DNA of 64,000 nucleotides. Source: Panicum virgatum. Its lineage: Eukaryota > Streptophyta > Magnoliopsida > Poales > Poaceae. The notes beneath the pieces are model-generated. The model ran no database searches. It had not been told where the DNA came from and saw only the letters and a program-made list of their open reading frames with translations. The translations under genes were made by a program, and so were the position numbers. The stretch lies in contig NC_053148.1 in assembly GCF_016808335.1 (NCBI RefSeq), forward strand, positions 47,508,930-47,572,929, given 5' to 3'. Positions within the stretch are counted from its first letter, which is position 1. Each line of letters begins with the position of its first letter. Shown piece after piece: positions 24,322 through 35,786 of this stretch.

Positions 24322-25090
24322 TTGGTCATCACAAGATCGTTTAATTGTAGTGGCACTTTACCGAAGACACTGCTATGAAGTTGCATGTGCTGAGGCCGAG
24401 GGGTATGACAATCATGCAGACATCGGAGCTCTCTGTCTTAGTTTGGTAGTGGGGGTCAAAACCCTTTCTTTTGCAATACGTAGGTTACCATTTGAAGTGA
24501 AATGTAAAGTATATGTGTCCCAGGGAACAGAGTGAAAAATGGTTTTACGATTGTATACTTAGGTAGCCCTTGGTGGTGTATTATGGTAAAGATAACCTAT
24601 TTCGATGTAGAACAGTTCGCTGAAAGGATTCGTGTTGGGCGGTCCAACATAATAGTTTCGGCGATGTTGTATGCTTGGTGCAAACTCGGTTGCATTGTGA
24701 TGATGATGTTGGATACTGGCTTGGTCGGGTAGTCGTTTCATTCTGCATGCATAGGACAATACGCAGCTTGCGATTGCCCTGTGGACCAGTGCCTGTGATC
24801 AGTAGTCTGCACTGTACAGATGCCCTTCTCAGTTTGTGTCGCAGATGGCCATGGAATTAATGGTTCAGCTGCAAGTTATCTTGGATTCTTCTTAAGCAGT
24901 TAAGCTCACCAAAGCGGAACGAGTCTGGTGGGGGCACGTTTTGGTGGTGGTATCCTCTTTGGTTTCAAGTTGGTACCTACTCGGATGCTGAACGTGTGAC
25001 GAGGCTTACAAAATTACGATCCCCAGAGATAAAGAAGGGCTCGTGAATCTGACGTCACGCTGTTTGTGCTCATTCCATCAGTTGCTATTA
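24322..25090 (+). other. RRN3 3' UTR and downstream spacer
   Basis: No coding domain was recognised. The first 300-500 bases are probably RRN3 3' UTR. The PIF/Harbinger element begins at 25091 after TTA. Confidence 0.45.
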
Positions 25091-25218
25091 GGCCAGTCCC
25101 AACGCAGACTCCATAGTAGAGTCTAAATTTATTAATTGCACTGTCACATAGGCATTTTGATGACGTGGCAGCAGATATATTGAGGAGGGAGGGAGAGAAG
25201 GGAGGAAACGGTGTCTAA

Positions 25219-25543
25219 GGCTTGTTTAGTTGAAACGCAAATTTTTTTTCGAAAAAATCTTGTTAATTTGAAGTACTAAATGAAGTCTATTTACAAAACT
25301 TTTTACACAGATGGGTTGTAAATCGCGAGACGAATCTAATGATGCTAATTAATCCATGAATAATCCATAATTAGCGGATGGTTACTGTAGCATCACTATT
25401 GCAAATCATAGATTAAGTAGGCTCATTAGATTCGTCTCGCGATTTACAGTCCATCCATGCAAAAAGTTTTGTAAATAGACTTCATTTAGTACTCCATGTA
25501 TGTGTCGAAATATTCGATGTGATGTTTTTTTTTGTGTTTACTA
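25219..25543. mobile_element. Palindromic MITE nested in the Harbinger element
   Basis: It begins GGCTTGTTTAGTT after TAA. It has an internal inverted repeat around a central TTACTGTAGCATC: TAAATCGCGAGACGAATCTAA near 25320 pairs with AGATTCGTCTCGCGATTTA near 25428. Similarly AAATGAAGTCTATTTACAAA pairs with TTTGTAAATAGACTTCATTT. The right terminus is diverged, so the end coordinate is approximate. Confidence 0.65.
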
Positions 25544-26601
25544 GATTTATGTGGTGGGAAGGACGCCGAGTCTGCACTCGCCCCGATGCCGCAAGACTCG
25601 CTATGGGGAGGACCGCATCGAGTCCATGAATCCCGTACACCGCCGCCGCTCCCCTTCCGCTCCCGCGCCAGCTCCCGCCTCCGCCCCGCGCGTTCCCTCT
25701 CCCGCGCTCCCCCTGCTCCCGCGCGCTCCCTCTCCCGCGCTCCTTCTGCTCCCGCGCGCGCTTCCTCTCCCACGCTCATCCTGCTCCCGCGCGCGCTCAT
25801 CTCCAGCGCGCGCCAGGGACCGTCGCCGCAAAAATTTCGAGGTCCGCCCCACTCCAGCGCATGTAAATCTCCCTTCCTCTGTTGCCCATCTCCCGTTCTC
25901 CCTTCGCTCCCATCTTCTCCTTCCATCCACTCTGACCAAAAAAATCCCCAAATCTCATATATGAATCCATTAACAAAGACTGATGGACGGCGAGGCAAAG
26001 GCGGCCCTAGAACCCATCCTCCATCTGTCCGTGCCGCTGGGACCTGTGGTTCGGTCACCGGAGCTGCTGGAACTGTTCTCAAGCTGGAGCCATCGGTGTT
26101 AAGCTGATGCTGGTGTTTGTCGAGTTGGTGGTTCTCCTGTCGGTGGATGGTGGCCAACGTCATCTCCTACAGAAGGGTAAGTCTTCAAAGAAGTACATCT
26201 GTAGGTTATAGATTGTTTAGCTAAGTCTAATTAGATTTGCAACGATAGTCTGTTGTATCACATCCTGTATTGGGGTAACGCAGTTGTTCAGTCTAATTAT
26301 ATTGGTTGTTTGTGGAAAGCTAGCTTGCTGTTTGTAATTGATTTCAAGACCTTCAGATATCTGTCACCTTTGCTAAAAGTTAGTACAATTTAAAAGAAAA
26401 ACTGGTTGCAAACTACCTTTACTACAATTCACTGTCTGTTGCGACTTCAATGGAAAGATGCATAGCTTTTGTTTTCGGACAGTTATCTCAGCTCTGAGTT
26501 AAGAATCTAAAAGTTTTTTTTTGTCTAATTGTGCTTGGCATACTGTGCAATTTTAGTGAACAAATAATTGATTAGAGCTTGGAAATTCATATGGTTGCAG
26601 G

Positions 26602-27177
26602 TTATACCCACCAGGAGAGTTCTCAAATATGCTGGAGTCAAACCCATTTGCTAACCATCCTAATGCAACTGAAAATTTACACTTCGTTGGTGCTGGAATG
26701 AGTCGATCTCCAGTTTCGCCGCAATACATGAGTGCTACAGGAACTCCCTCTCTAGCACAACAAACTGATCATATGGTGGATGATTTAGATGCAGAAGAAA
26801 ATGAAACAAACAACATCCCTGATGATTCTAGAACTGACAAACGTTTGAATTGGTCCGTCCCTGAAGACATACGATTGGTAGGTTCTAACCATGCTATCTC
26901 CATGCACACTCGAAGATTAACAATTCTCTCTTTTTTTAATTTTGTTTCTGTTTTGTTGTTTATGTAGGCCAGTGCTTGGTTGCATAATTCAAAGGACCCA
27001 GTTGATGGAAATGAAAGGAAGGCAGATGTTTATTGGACAGATGTTACTGAAGAATACAACAAGACCACAGAAACTAGCCGTAAGAGGAACCGGGATCAAC
27101 TAAAAATACGTTGGGATCGTTCTAAAAAACCATTATCTGATTTTCATGGATGCTGGGCAAATGCCAGTAGATGCTAG
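26602..27177 (+). pseudogene. Harbinger ORF1 (Myb/SANT-like DNA-binding protein), truncated
   Basis: One exon ends at 26877; it opens upstream of the ATG at 26629, after an AG near 26601. It joins in phase to a second exon from 26968. The joined frame carries the ORF1 signature RLNWSVPEDIRL, then ASAWLHNSKDPVDGNERK, YWTDVTEEYNKTTE and IRWDRSKKPLSDFHGCW. In the PIF family this protein binds the terminal repeats and helps the transposase enter the nucleus. Here a TAG at 27175-27177 ends it just after FHGCWANASRC, well before the usual C-terminal half. The 5' exon of ORF1 was not resolved. Confidence 0.72.
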
Positions 27178-27798
27178 CTCCTGCTTGTGCCTACTGGTCA
27201 GCTCAGTGCAGATGCTTTGGCTGAAAGAAACTTGGCACTAGAGAGCTTGAGACTTACTTTATTTCCCAAGGTATGTCACTGCCAACTTTTTTTCAATTGC
27301 TCATTTAGTTGTTTGGAACTGTTAACTGACAATCTATAATTTCCTGGAATTTATGTAGTAGCAAGTATGTGCAAAGAAATGTGACCATGGAAGCAATTTC
27401 TGTAAGGTATTTTAATTCTTGTGATATAGTGCTATTTGAATTCTCAGTGCTGCTGTAATTTTAATGCTATGATCAGTGCTATTCTTAGTGCTATGATCAT
27501 TGATCAGTGCTATTTTAGTGCTATTTTAATTCCTAGGACTTGTGACTAGTGCTATTTTAATACTAGTGTGAATACATACAGCCACAATAAGTCTGAATAC
27601 ATAAAGCCACAAGTCTGAATGCAAACAGCCACAATAAGTCTGAATACATACAGCCACAATAAGTCTGAATGGAAATCTGAATACAAACAGCCACAGCAAT
27701 TGTGACTATATATAGCACAGCCACGGCCGCTATCCCTTCGCTGCGCCCCTTTCTACTATCCTCTACTACCCACAATTCTGCCGAGATCCTTTGTTGCC

Positions 27799-29115
27799 AT
27801 GGATGGAGATGGCAGCATCGATCCTGCTGATCTGTACTCCATGGATGACTATCTTCAAGAGCAAGAAATTCTAGATGAGTTTGGTGATCATCTAGTATCT
27901 GAAATGCAGTCTGTTGTTGATGTCATACATGGTGGAAGAACTCGACGTGGTCCTAGGCGATTTGTGGATAGGCCTTGTGAACAAGCCCAACAGGAACTAC
28001 TAGATGACTACTTCACTCCTAATCCAGTCTATGATGAGAAAGATTTTCATAGAAGATATAGGATGAGGAAACCCCTCTTTCTGAAGATTGTTGAGGCCTT
28101 GAGTGGGTGGTCTGAGTATTTCACCTTAAGGTTGGATGCTCTGAATCGTCCCGGATTCACACCAATTCATAAGTGTACTGTAGCAATGCGTCAGTTAGCA
28201 TTTGGCTGTCCTGCAGAATAGTATGATGAGCATCTGAAGATGGCAGAAAGTACTAGTGTGGAATGCTTGAAGAAGTTTGTTCAGGATATCATTGAAGTAT
28301 ACGGTGAAGAGTACTTGAGATGCCCAACAGTACAAGATGTACAACGATTGTTGGATATCGGTGAGCGTCGTGGTTTTCCGGGCATGATAGGGAGCATTGA
28401 CTGTATGCATTGGCACTGGGAAAAATGTCCCTATGCATGGAAGGGACAGTATACTCGTGGTGATCATGGTGTGCCAACCATCATTCTAGAGGCTGTTGCT
28501 TCACATGACAGATGGATATGGCATGGTTTCTTTGGAGTGGCGGGGTCCAACAATGACATCAATGTGCTGAATCAATCTACTTTGTTCGTCGATCAGTTAA
28601 GAGGAGAAGCTCCCCAGGTGCAGTACTTTGTGAATGAAAGGCAATATAGCAAACCTTATTATCTTGCAGATGGAATATACCCAGAGTGGGCTGTTTTTGT
28701 CAAGTCCATACGTGCACCACAATCAGCTGAGCACAAGCTGTTTTCAGAACATCAAGAGGGGGCAAGAAAAGATGTTGAATGTGCATTTGGGATTTTACAA
28801 GCTCGTTTTCGCATTTTACGTAATCCGGCATGTCTATATGACCAAGGGGATCTTCAGAATATCATGTTAGCTTGTATAATTCTTCACAACATGATAATCG
28901 AGGACGAGAAGGATATAGAGAACAATTCATTTGACTTGAACGAAGAAGCAACCACGTCTACTGTTCAGGCTGCTACAATTACTCATGGACATGATCCGGT
29001 GATGGAGGATGTTCTACAGAGGGATACCGAGATTCGTGATCGTGAAGCTCATAGGCAACTACAATCTGATTTGATTGATCACATTTGGCAAAAGTTTGGG
29101 AATCGAACTAATTAG
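27799..29115 (+). pseudogene. PIF/Harbinger transposase (DDE_Tnp_4 type) with one nonsense codon
   Basis: The frame runs 438 codons from ATG at 27799 to TAG at 29113-29115, broken only by an in-frame TAG at 28219-28221 (codon 141). That codon replaces one residue in the motif before YDEHLKMAEST. The catalytic acidic residues are still visible: Asp201 in GSIDCMHW, Asp253 in SNNDINVL and Glu327 in DVECAFGILQ. The N-terminal part has the RRYRMRKPLFLKIV segment that usually precedes the catalytic core. A single point change thus inactivates an otherwise full-length ORF. Translation could restart at the Met codon 28240, but that product would lack the N-terminal domain. Confidence 0.88.
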
Positions 29116-29824
29116 GTAGCATTGTGATTTTTTATATACATATAAACTGCCTTCATGTTCAAGATACATTAAGATTTTGTTTTTGAAACTAAAGCATTCA
29201 GATTTTGTTAATTTAACCTCCTGTATAGTTTTGCCAACTTAACTAACCCATTCTCATTTCTTCACAGATTTGTTTGGAGGACTATGGACATGAAGTTCTG
29301 AGGAGGATGATGGAAGGCTTATCATTATCTAAATACTATTATTATCTATTTAGTTTGCAATTCATATTTATGTCACTATTGTTATATATTGTAATGGATG
29401 ACTCGTGGCTGTTCTAAACTAGCATCGAAGTTCTGTTCAGTATGTTTGGGTTCTGTGACCGGTTCTATGCACTGCTGTGTTTTCGTTTTGTGACATAGCT
29501 GTCATCGAAGTTCTGCGCAGTGATTTCATTTTTAAATCTTAAGTGCTTGTTTGGTGTACAGTAGATCACATGGTATTGTGCCACAGCTGATCAGCTTTGT
29601 TTGTGCTGCACAATAAATAGTTTTATGTATGAAAACTACTATTACACACTTTACATTGGAAAATATAGTTTCTTGTGATAGAGTTTTTGACACTTAAAAT
29701 TCTATGAGTGGAGTCTGCATTTGAACTACCCTTACCGACTAGCAGAGTCCCAGCCATCGCCGGTCGCCGCAAACAATCAGCATCGTTTGTCCCCAGCACT
29801 TCGAGCTCCCTCCCTCTGCGCTCC

Positions 29825-32800
29825 ATGGCTTCCGACTTCAAGGCGATCCCCCTGATCGGTACGCCTTAATAAATTCCTTACCAATTGCGATTCCATCTCA
29901 CCACTTCAGTCTAGATACGATTCTGCCTCCAAAGATTCAGATTCGGGGCATCCGGATCAAACTCTGCTCCGGGAGATTCCCAAATCTTATTCCACTCATT
30001 TGCTCCTCCATCCGGATTTGTACCTTCTGTGGGTTCAGACTTCAGAGCCATTGGCTGCGGTTTCTCCTTCACCTCTTTCTTTCCTGCGGCAGTGCTGACA
30101 GCTTCTGAAAACGGGTGCATCTGCTCGTGCTCCGGAATCTGATTCATACCAGACTCTCATTTTTGAGTCGATGCAGCTCGTGCCTTTTGTACTCTCTTTG
30201 TGCTTTTTGCAGTCTCGAGTCATAAGAGTTGTTTCTTCCTACCATTGCCAGATGTTGGCCCGCTTGTCGAAAAGATCGATGATCCGAATATGGCCAACGA
30301 CGCGGCTTTGCTGGAGGTTGTGCGGATGCTGGACGACGCTTGTAAGGAGGCCGGATTCTTCTATGTGGTAATCACTTGTCAACTCTGTGGTAGCAGACAA
30401 CCTTCTCCAAACCTCTAAGCTAATTGTATCAGTTAAGGTAGGTTTGTTATAACCAATGATGCTTAGGTGTTTGGACTCTGAAAAGGACTTGGAAGCTGCT
30501 ACTCATTGATGTTCTGAACTTCTGATGGCAAATAATCCATTTTGGATTCTTTAGTAAAATCATGTCAGGAAAACGTGTTTATCTATACTTAAGTTGTTAT
30601 GATGTTTGAAGTAACATGAGAAGTAAATATGTGGATATCAAGCATTAACAATCTATGAGGCATGCACTGAAGTTACATTGGTACTATCCTGTAAAGTGCT
30701 GATGCTCATATCATGCTCAATTTTGTGATAGGTGCATGTGTACAGTTAGCTTTCCTTTTATTTCTGTTAATGAAAAAAAGATGAATCTTTAAACAATCTG
30801 TAATTGTAAAAGCTAACCAAGGACAATGCTGTCTGCACGTTTTTAACAGAAAGGCCACGGTATTGCTGAGTCGCTAATGAAGGAAGTCAGGGATGTGACA
30901 CGCAAATTCTTTCACCTTCCGTATGAGGAGAAATTAAAGATTAAGATGACACCTGAGAGTGGATATAGGTTTGGTTACTTAAACATGTCCAACTTTTCCT
31001 TGTTCTGTTTGGTCCTTTGGGAAATTTCTGACTGTTTATTTTCAGAGGGTATCAAAGGATAGGGGAGAATGTTACCAAGGGTAAACCTGATATGCACGAA
31101 GCAATTGATGTAAGTTCACATTTTTCTCTGTATTTTCTTCTCATGTTTCTGTTCAGAGCTAAACCTGAAAACAAAAATGGCAGTGCTACACTCCTATTAG
31201 ACCTGGCAAATATGGAGATCTTGCTAAACCGATGGAGGGATCTAATTTATGGTATGTTTCCAAATTCAAACTTTTCATCTCTGTTCTCTGATACATCTTA
31301 GAGAACCACAAAAGAATGGTCCGGTCTAACTTGATTTTTGTGGACTAAAACTTGAAACATGTATGATATGAAATACTCCATTTGGCTGCAACTTTCTTCA
31401 TCATTCATCATGTAGAGTAGTACTGAAACAATATCTGAATCTAGACATGATTTTCTTGTGCTAAGGTGGCCACTCAATTGATGTTGCTTCTATACTATTA
31501 AACGGATGTTGTTTCTACCAAAGGAACTAATCATTTGCTTTCATACAGGCCAGAAAATCCATCAAACTTTGAAGCACTGCTGGAGAACTATATCAATCTA
31601 TGCAGAGGTCCACTTCTCGACCTACTCTAAACAATCTTTTTCACTCATGGCTACCAGTGTTCATGATGCCATTTTCTGTTGCAGATCTTTCAAGAAAGAT
31701 CATGCGTGGTATAGCCTTGGCATTGGGAGGGGCAATTGATGTGTTTGAAGGAGAAACAGCTGGAGATCCTTTCTGGGTGCTAAGGTTGATTGGTTATCCA
31801 GTAGACATTCCAGAAGAGCAGCGCACTGATACTGGATGGTAATCATTAATCAATATATGTAAACCTTTGCTATTCCAAAAGGCCATGTTGTTGTTGTTGT
31901 TGTTGCTTACTGAGTATGGATGCCTCTCTGACTGCTCTTCTTTTGTATTCGATTCATTCTATGACGAATCCAGTGGAGCTCATACAGATTATGGCAAGTA
32001 CATCTCTCCAAGATTTTTTTATTGTAATTAGATTTTTGTATGTGGAATTGAGGATGATGATTACTTATGGTTGGTAAAGATAACACACATTATAATGGCT
32101 ATGCTGCATTTAAAGAAAATGACATGCTTTCTCAATCTTTGTTGCTCTCTGAGGATTGTTAGAATCTCTTTACCAAAATCTTGAGATCGTTCTCCTCATT
32201 TGGTTAACACTGCAGGACTTCTGACGCTGGTTAACCAGGATGATGACATATGTGCCCTTGAGGTATTTATTTATTCAGTCATAATCAATCTTGATATGCT
32301 TACTTTTAATAGTGCTCTCCTTCTTGATAATCTCTATAAATTCTTCTGTGATGCAATTTCAGGTGCAAAACTGCTCTGGTGAGTGGATATATGCAACTCC
32401 AATTCCAGGAACCTTTGTTTGCAACATTGGTGACATGCTGAAGGTTTTCTTTCTTCTCTTGTTTGCATGTTCATTTATATCGATCTGATTGTTTTACGGC
32501 AATAGGAGCTTATATGTTATGGTTTTCGGTTCAGGTATGGTCCAATGGAATATATCAGCCCACACTTCACAGAGTTGTCAACAACTCCCCTCGTTACCGC
32601 GTATCAGTTGCGTTCTTCTACGAGGTACTAGCAATTTCTCTCTCGCTTGCTCCTCAATCCTCATGTCAACTTGCTTCCCTTCTTATTTTTGTGAAACCAA
32701 TGGTGCAGTCCAACTTTGACGCTGCCATAGAGCCTGTTGAGTTCTGCCGGGAGAAAACCGGCGGTGCTGCCAAGTACGAAAAGGTTGTGTACGGGGAGCA

Positions 32801-32837
32801 TTTGGTAAAGAAAGTGCTGACGAACTTTGTCATGTAA
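29825..32837 (+). CDS. 2-oxoglutarate/Fe(II)-dependent dioxygenase
   Basis: Twelve exons, in phase: 29825-29858, 30252-30367, 30850-30968, 31046-31109, 31184-31251, 31549-31607, 31685-31838, 31974-31993, 32216-32262, 32363-32443, 32535-32624 and 32709-32837, giving 326 aa. The N-terminal DIOX_N region has DVGPLVEKI and EAGFFYVKGHGI. The iron ligands are His208 and Asp210 in GAHTDYG and His266 in TLHRV; RYRVS supplies the 2-oxoglutarate-binding Arg276 and Ser278. The Asp210-His266 spacing is normal. The enzyme is soluble and cytosolic by its lack of any targeting signal. It resembles the plant group that includes Arabidopsis DIN11/At3g50210, whose substrates I cannot infer here. The 20-nt exon 8 contains HxD and ends at a GC donor. 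The PIF/Harbinger element ends 93 bp upstream of the ATG. AATAAA lies at 32892. Confidence 0.92.
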
Positions 32838-32891
32838 ATTTCCTGGCCTGCAGATGTGGAAGGGGAAAAAAACTGTATTGAAATATTCATC

Positions 32892-32897
32892 AATAAA
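32892..32897 (+). terminator. Polyadenylation signal of the dioxygenase gene
   Basis: AATAAA 55 bases beyond the stop codon, in an AT-rich 3' flank. Confidence 0.55.
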
Positions 32898-33133
32898 ACG
32901 TGTCCATTCGTGTCATTGCGTGAATTTATTAAATATCTTATCCATTCCTATTTGTTGAGCACTTGATACCCGCAAGTTACAGCATGTCAGGGAGCAGCCA
33001 TGATTCAAAATTAACTTGAGTTGTGACGCTGATGATTCAGAAGGAAAAGGAAACTGGGAAAGATCGATCACTCCAGCGGGTGCGCACAAGTTTGTATGCC
33101 CCGTCTATGAAATCTGAATTTAGCAGTCAGGCT

Positions 33134-35037
33134 CAGGGTTTACAAAATCGGTGGGAACCGATCCGGTTTGACTGGTTAGCGGTCAAACCGGTCCGGCCCG
33201 GTTCCGGTTTGGGCTGGTACCAAATCGGCCCAAATTCAAAATTTGAATTTGAATTCAAAAAATGAAAAATTCTCAAAAAAAATTCTAAAAATACTTCAAG
33301 GTGCGACGAATCTAATGGTGTCAAATTTTCTCAAAAATTCATTCATTTAGTATAGTTTGCGGAATTTTAAAGTTAAATAAAAAAAACGACGGCTCATTAA
33401 GGCCCACGGCGCTCTGGCGAGGTAGACAGGGTTCTGGACAGAGGTGGGAGGGGTCGCGCGAACCCCAGAACCCTTCCGCCCCCACCCGCTCCCTGTCCGC
33501 CGCTCCCAGGAGGCGACCGGTGCCCGCAGCCGGGAAGCCGCCCGCCGAGCCCGGCTAGCCGGCCGGTTAGTCCGGTAAGCCGGCTCGGCCTCGGATCTGC
33601 TCTCCGACCGGCGCGCAGGGGCGGTTAGTCGGCCGATATCGCCGGTAAGCCGGTGCGACCGGGAGAGAAGGTAAGAAGTGAAAAATTTTTAATAGAATAA
33701 TTGGTTAGGTGTATGATTTAGAATATTAGATGATTTGTTTTAGGATTTAGGTTAGAGTTAGGTGTATGGCTGATATGTTTTAGGTTTTAGGTAAGATTTA
33801 GGTGTAGGAATTAGGATTTAGGTAAGATTTAGGTGTAGGATTTAGGATTTTATTTATGTGATTGATATGTTTTTGTTGTCCATGTATGCAGATAGACAAT
33901 GGCAGGCAGAGATGATTCCATCAGCAATCGGGCACGTAAAAATGTGGGTGACACTCACCTAGGGAAGAGGAAGTTGCAGAAGGGGCCTACGAAGGGTGAC
34001 ACGAAACGTCGAAAAGGCAAAGGAACAGCAAAACCAGTAAGCAGCGACACCGAGACTGATGATGGCGAATGTGAGCATAGTCCTCCATATCAGGAGTCCA
34101 AGGATAGCACCTCAGCCGATGATAGTGATGATAGTGACGGTGCTGGTGGTGGTGCTGGTGGTGGTGCTGCTGGTGGTGCTCGTGGTGTTCGTTTCACATG
34201 TATACATTGCACATACAAATGCACACATATTTCTGATTATGAGTATTGACTACTAATTATGATATATGGTTGATTGCAGGGGAGACTCAGTTCACACATG
34301 CTACTCAAGACACCGACCATGGAGCACCGCAATCGCAGAGGAGAACAGGTGGACCGACGGACTACGACACTCCACAGTACTCTTCTTCCTCCTAAAGCGA
34401 TTCCAGGCACTTTTTTCACTACCCCATTCCTGACATCAGCATGCAGCCACCGACGAGATTGGTGTACGAATAGGAAGACCTCCATTTTTACACTATGTTA
34501 GTTCAGGAATGGCAGACAACATCGGCGTGGATGGGCCAAACTTGGCAACACTACAAGGCTGAGCTGCTTAGAGTGCGAGATATTGCTTTGATGTCCACCG
34601 CCGAATACCAAACCGCGTCTCAAATGGGGGTCTTCCCATTCCTACGTTGAACTCTTATTTGATGTGTATAAGTGTATGACTCGGTATTTGTATGCACGCT
34701 TATTACTTTTGTATTTGTATGTATGATTATAAATTCTTTCTTTGGTGTGATCATTTACATTAATATGTGCATAGCTCATGCTAAAATTTTCTTTTATTTC
34801 ACACCGGGGATCTATTTTTTAACCGCCGGAAAATTACTTTAAACTACCGGTATACCAGCCAAACCGGCCGGTAAACCGGTCCAACCGACCAGTAAACTGG
34901 TCCGAACCGATTGCACGGCGGCTTTTGAATTCAAATTTGAATTCAACCGGTTCCGACCGGTTTCCGACCAAACCGAACTGGTATACCGGAACCGGACCCC
35001 GCCGGTTTGGTCAGACCGGTCGGTAAGTTAAACCCTG
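33134..35037 (+). mobile_element. hAT element derivative, 1.9 kb
   Basis: The ends read CAGGGTTTAC and TTAAACCCTG, and the perfect 8-bp target duplication GTCAGGCT lies at 33126-33133 and 35038-35045. Both subterminal zones are rich in CCGGT and ACCGG words (33150-33230 and 34840-35030), plus GAATTCAAATTTGAATTC-type palindromes. The interior holds remnants of a protein-coding region. It inserted about 300 bp downstream of the dioxygenase stop codon. Confidence 0.9.
33899..34646 (+). pseudogene. Degenerate ORF of the hAT element
   Basis: An ATG after an AG at 33896-33897 opens 116 codons: a Lys/Arg-rich basic stretch (GKRKLQKGP), an acidic Ser/Asp stretch and Gly/Ala repeats. Splice-like signals follow at about 34186 and 34280. 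The next segment reads ETQFTHATQDTDHGAPQ and soon meets stops. No BED finger or hAT dimerisation domain remains, so this is an internal-deletion derivative. Identification as hAT rests on the terminal repeats, not on this ORF. Confidence 0.5.
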
Positions 35038-35202
35038 GTCAGGCTCCTTAACAGGCTCTAGATTTTAAAGGAATTACTCCATTGCTTCACCACATCGTCT
35101 GCTCCTCTTCTTCTGTTCAAACTCATGTTTCACTCTGTGCGATCGCATCAGAAGACGCTCCCATGGAACCAAATCGCCGGCGTCACTGGGAAGGGCGAGC
35201 AT

Positions 35203-35486
35203 TGTTGTGATGTATTAGTGGATTGCCCACCTCTTCCCAAGAGTTTAAGCTTTTGGGTTCATCTAGTTGGTACATGAAACCTAACATGGTATCAAAGCCA
35301 GAGGTCTCGAGTTCGAGTCTTGGTAGAAACATCTTTTAAGTCCTCTGCTCCCTTCTTTATTTCCACATTTGCGCCTTGTTCCGGCTGCATGTAAGTGAGA
35401 GTGTTGTGAAGTATTATTGGATTGCCCACCTCTTCCCAAGAGTTTTAAGCTTTTGAGTTCATCTGATTGGTGCATGAAACCTGACA
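35203..35486 (+). mobile_element. Miniature LTR retrotransposon (SMART/TRIM type), complete
   Basis: Two near-identical LTRs, 35203-35286 (84 bp) and 35402-35486 (85 bp), begin TGTTGTGA and end CCTAACA / CCTGACA. Immediately after the 5' LTR, TGGTATCAAAGCC is a primer binding site for initiator tRNA-Met. About 115 bp separate the LTRs. AGCAT and AGCAC flank the element as a 4/5 target duplication. Total length is 284 bp with no coding capacity. This matches in size and layout the tiny LTR elements described in grasses that sit near genes. It lies 0.3 kb downstream of the HMA1 stop codon. Confidence 0.88.
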
Positions 35487-35786
35487 AGCACGAGCCACCA
35501 ATGCGAGGCAGGACCGTGAAGGTAAACACCTGCGTGGAGACCTGAATGTCTGTTTGTGAAACAGTACGAAGTAGAGGAACTTGAAGGTTCCGTTTAGGTA
35601 CAAAACGGACCAGAGAATTTTCAGCACTGTTTTTTACTGTTAGCTCAACATGAAGCGAAATTACTTTCTTTACATGGTGGTGATATATAGCCTACAAAAA
35701 TTAGGTTAGAACCCCTGATCTAAACTCATACGGCACCACACAGAGAAGGTAAAAAAGAAAAGGACAAACGTTGCTGTACATGGTAT

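Larger units (their letters stand above)
25091..29731 (+). mobile_element. PIF/Harbinger (Pong/Tourist-type) transposon, 4.6 kb, decayed
   Basis: The left end begins GGCCAGTCCCAACGCAGACTCC. The right end, read in reverse, begins GGGTAGTTCAAATGCAGACTCC, so about 18 of the first 23 positions match. TTA flanks both ends (25088-25090 and 29732-29734), the PIF/Harbinger target site. GGCCAGTC is the start seen in the Pong/mPing group. The interior carries the two ORFs expected of an autonomous element, a Myb/SANT-like ORF1 and a DDE transposase, both damaged. A MITE (25219-25543) is nested near the left end. The GC-rich block 25560-25850 reads open on both strands but encodes nothing I recognise. 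Confidence 0.82.

Noticed and set aside
25486..26163. 225- and 191-codon open frames near the left part of the Harbinger element
   Set aside because: Opposite-strand frames over the same GC-rich sequence, made of repeated CTCCCGCGCTCC-type units, without a recognisable domain.
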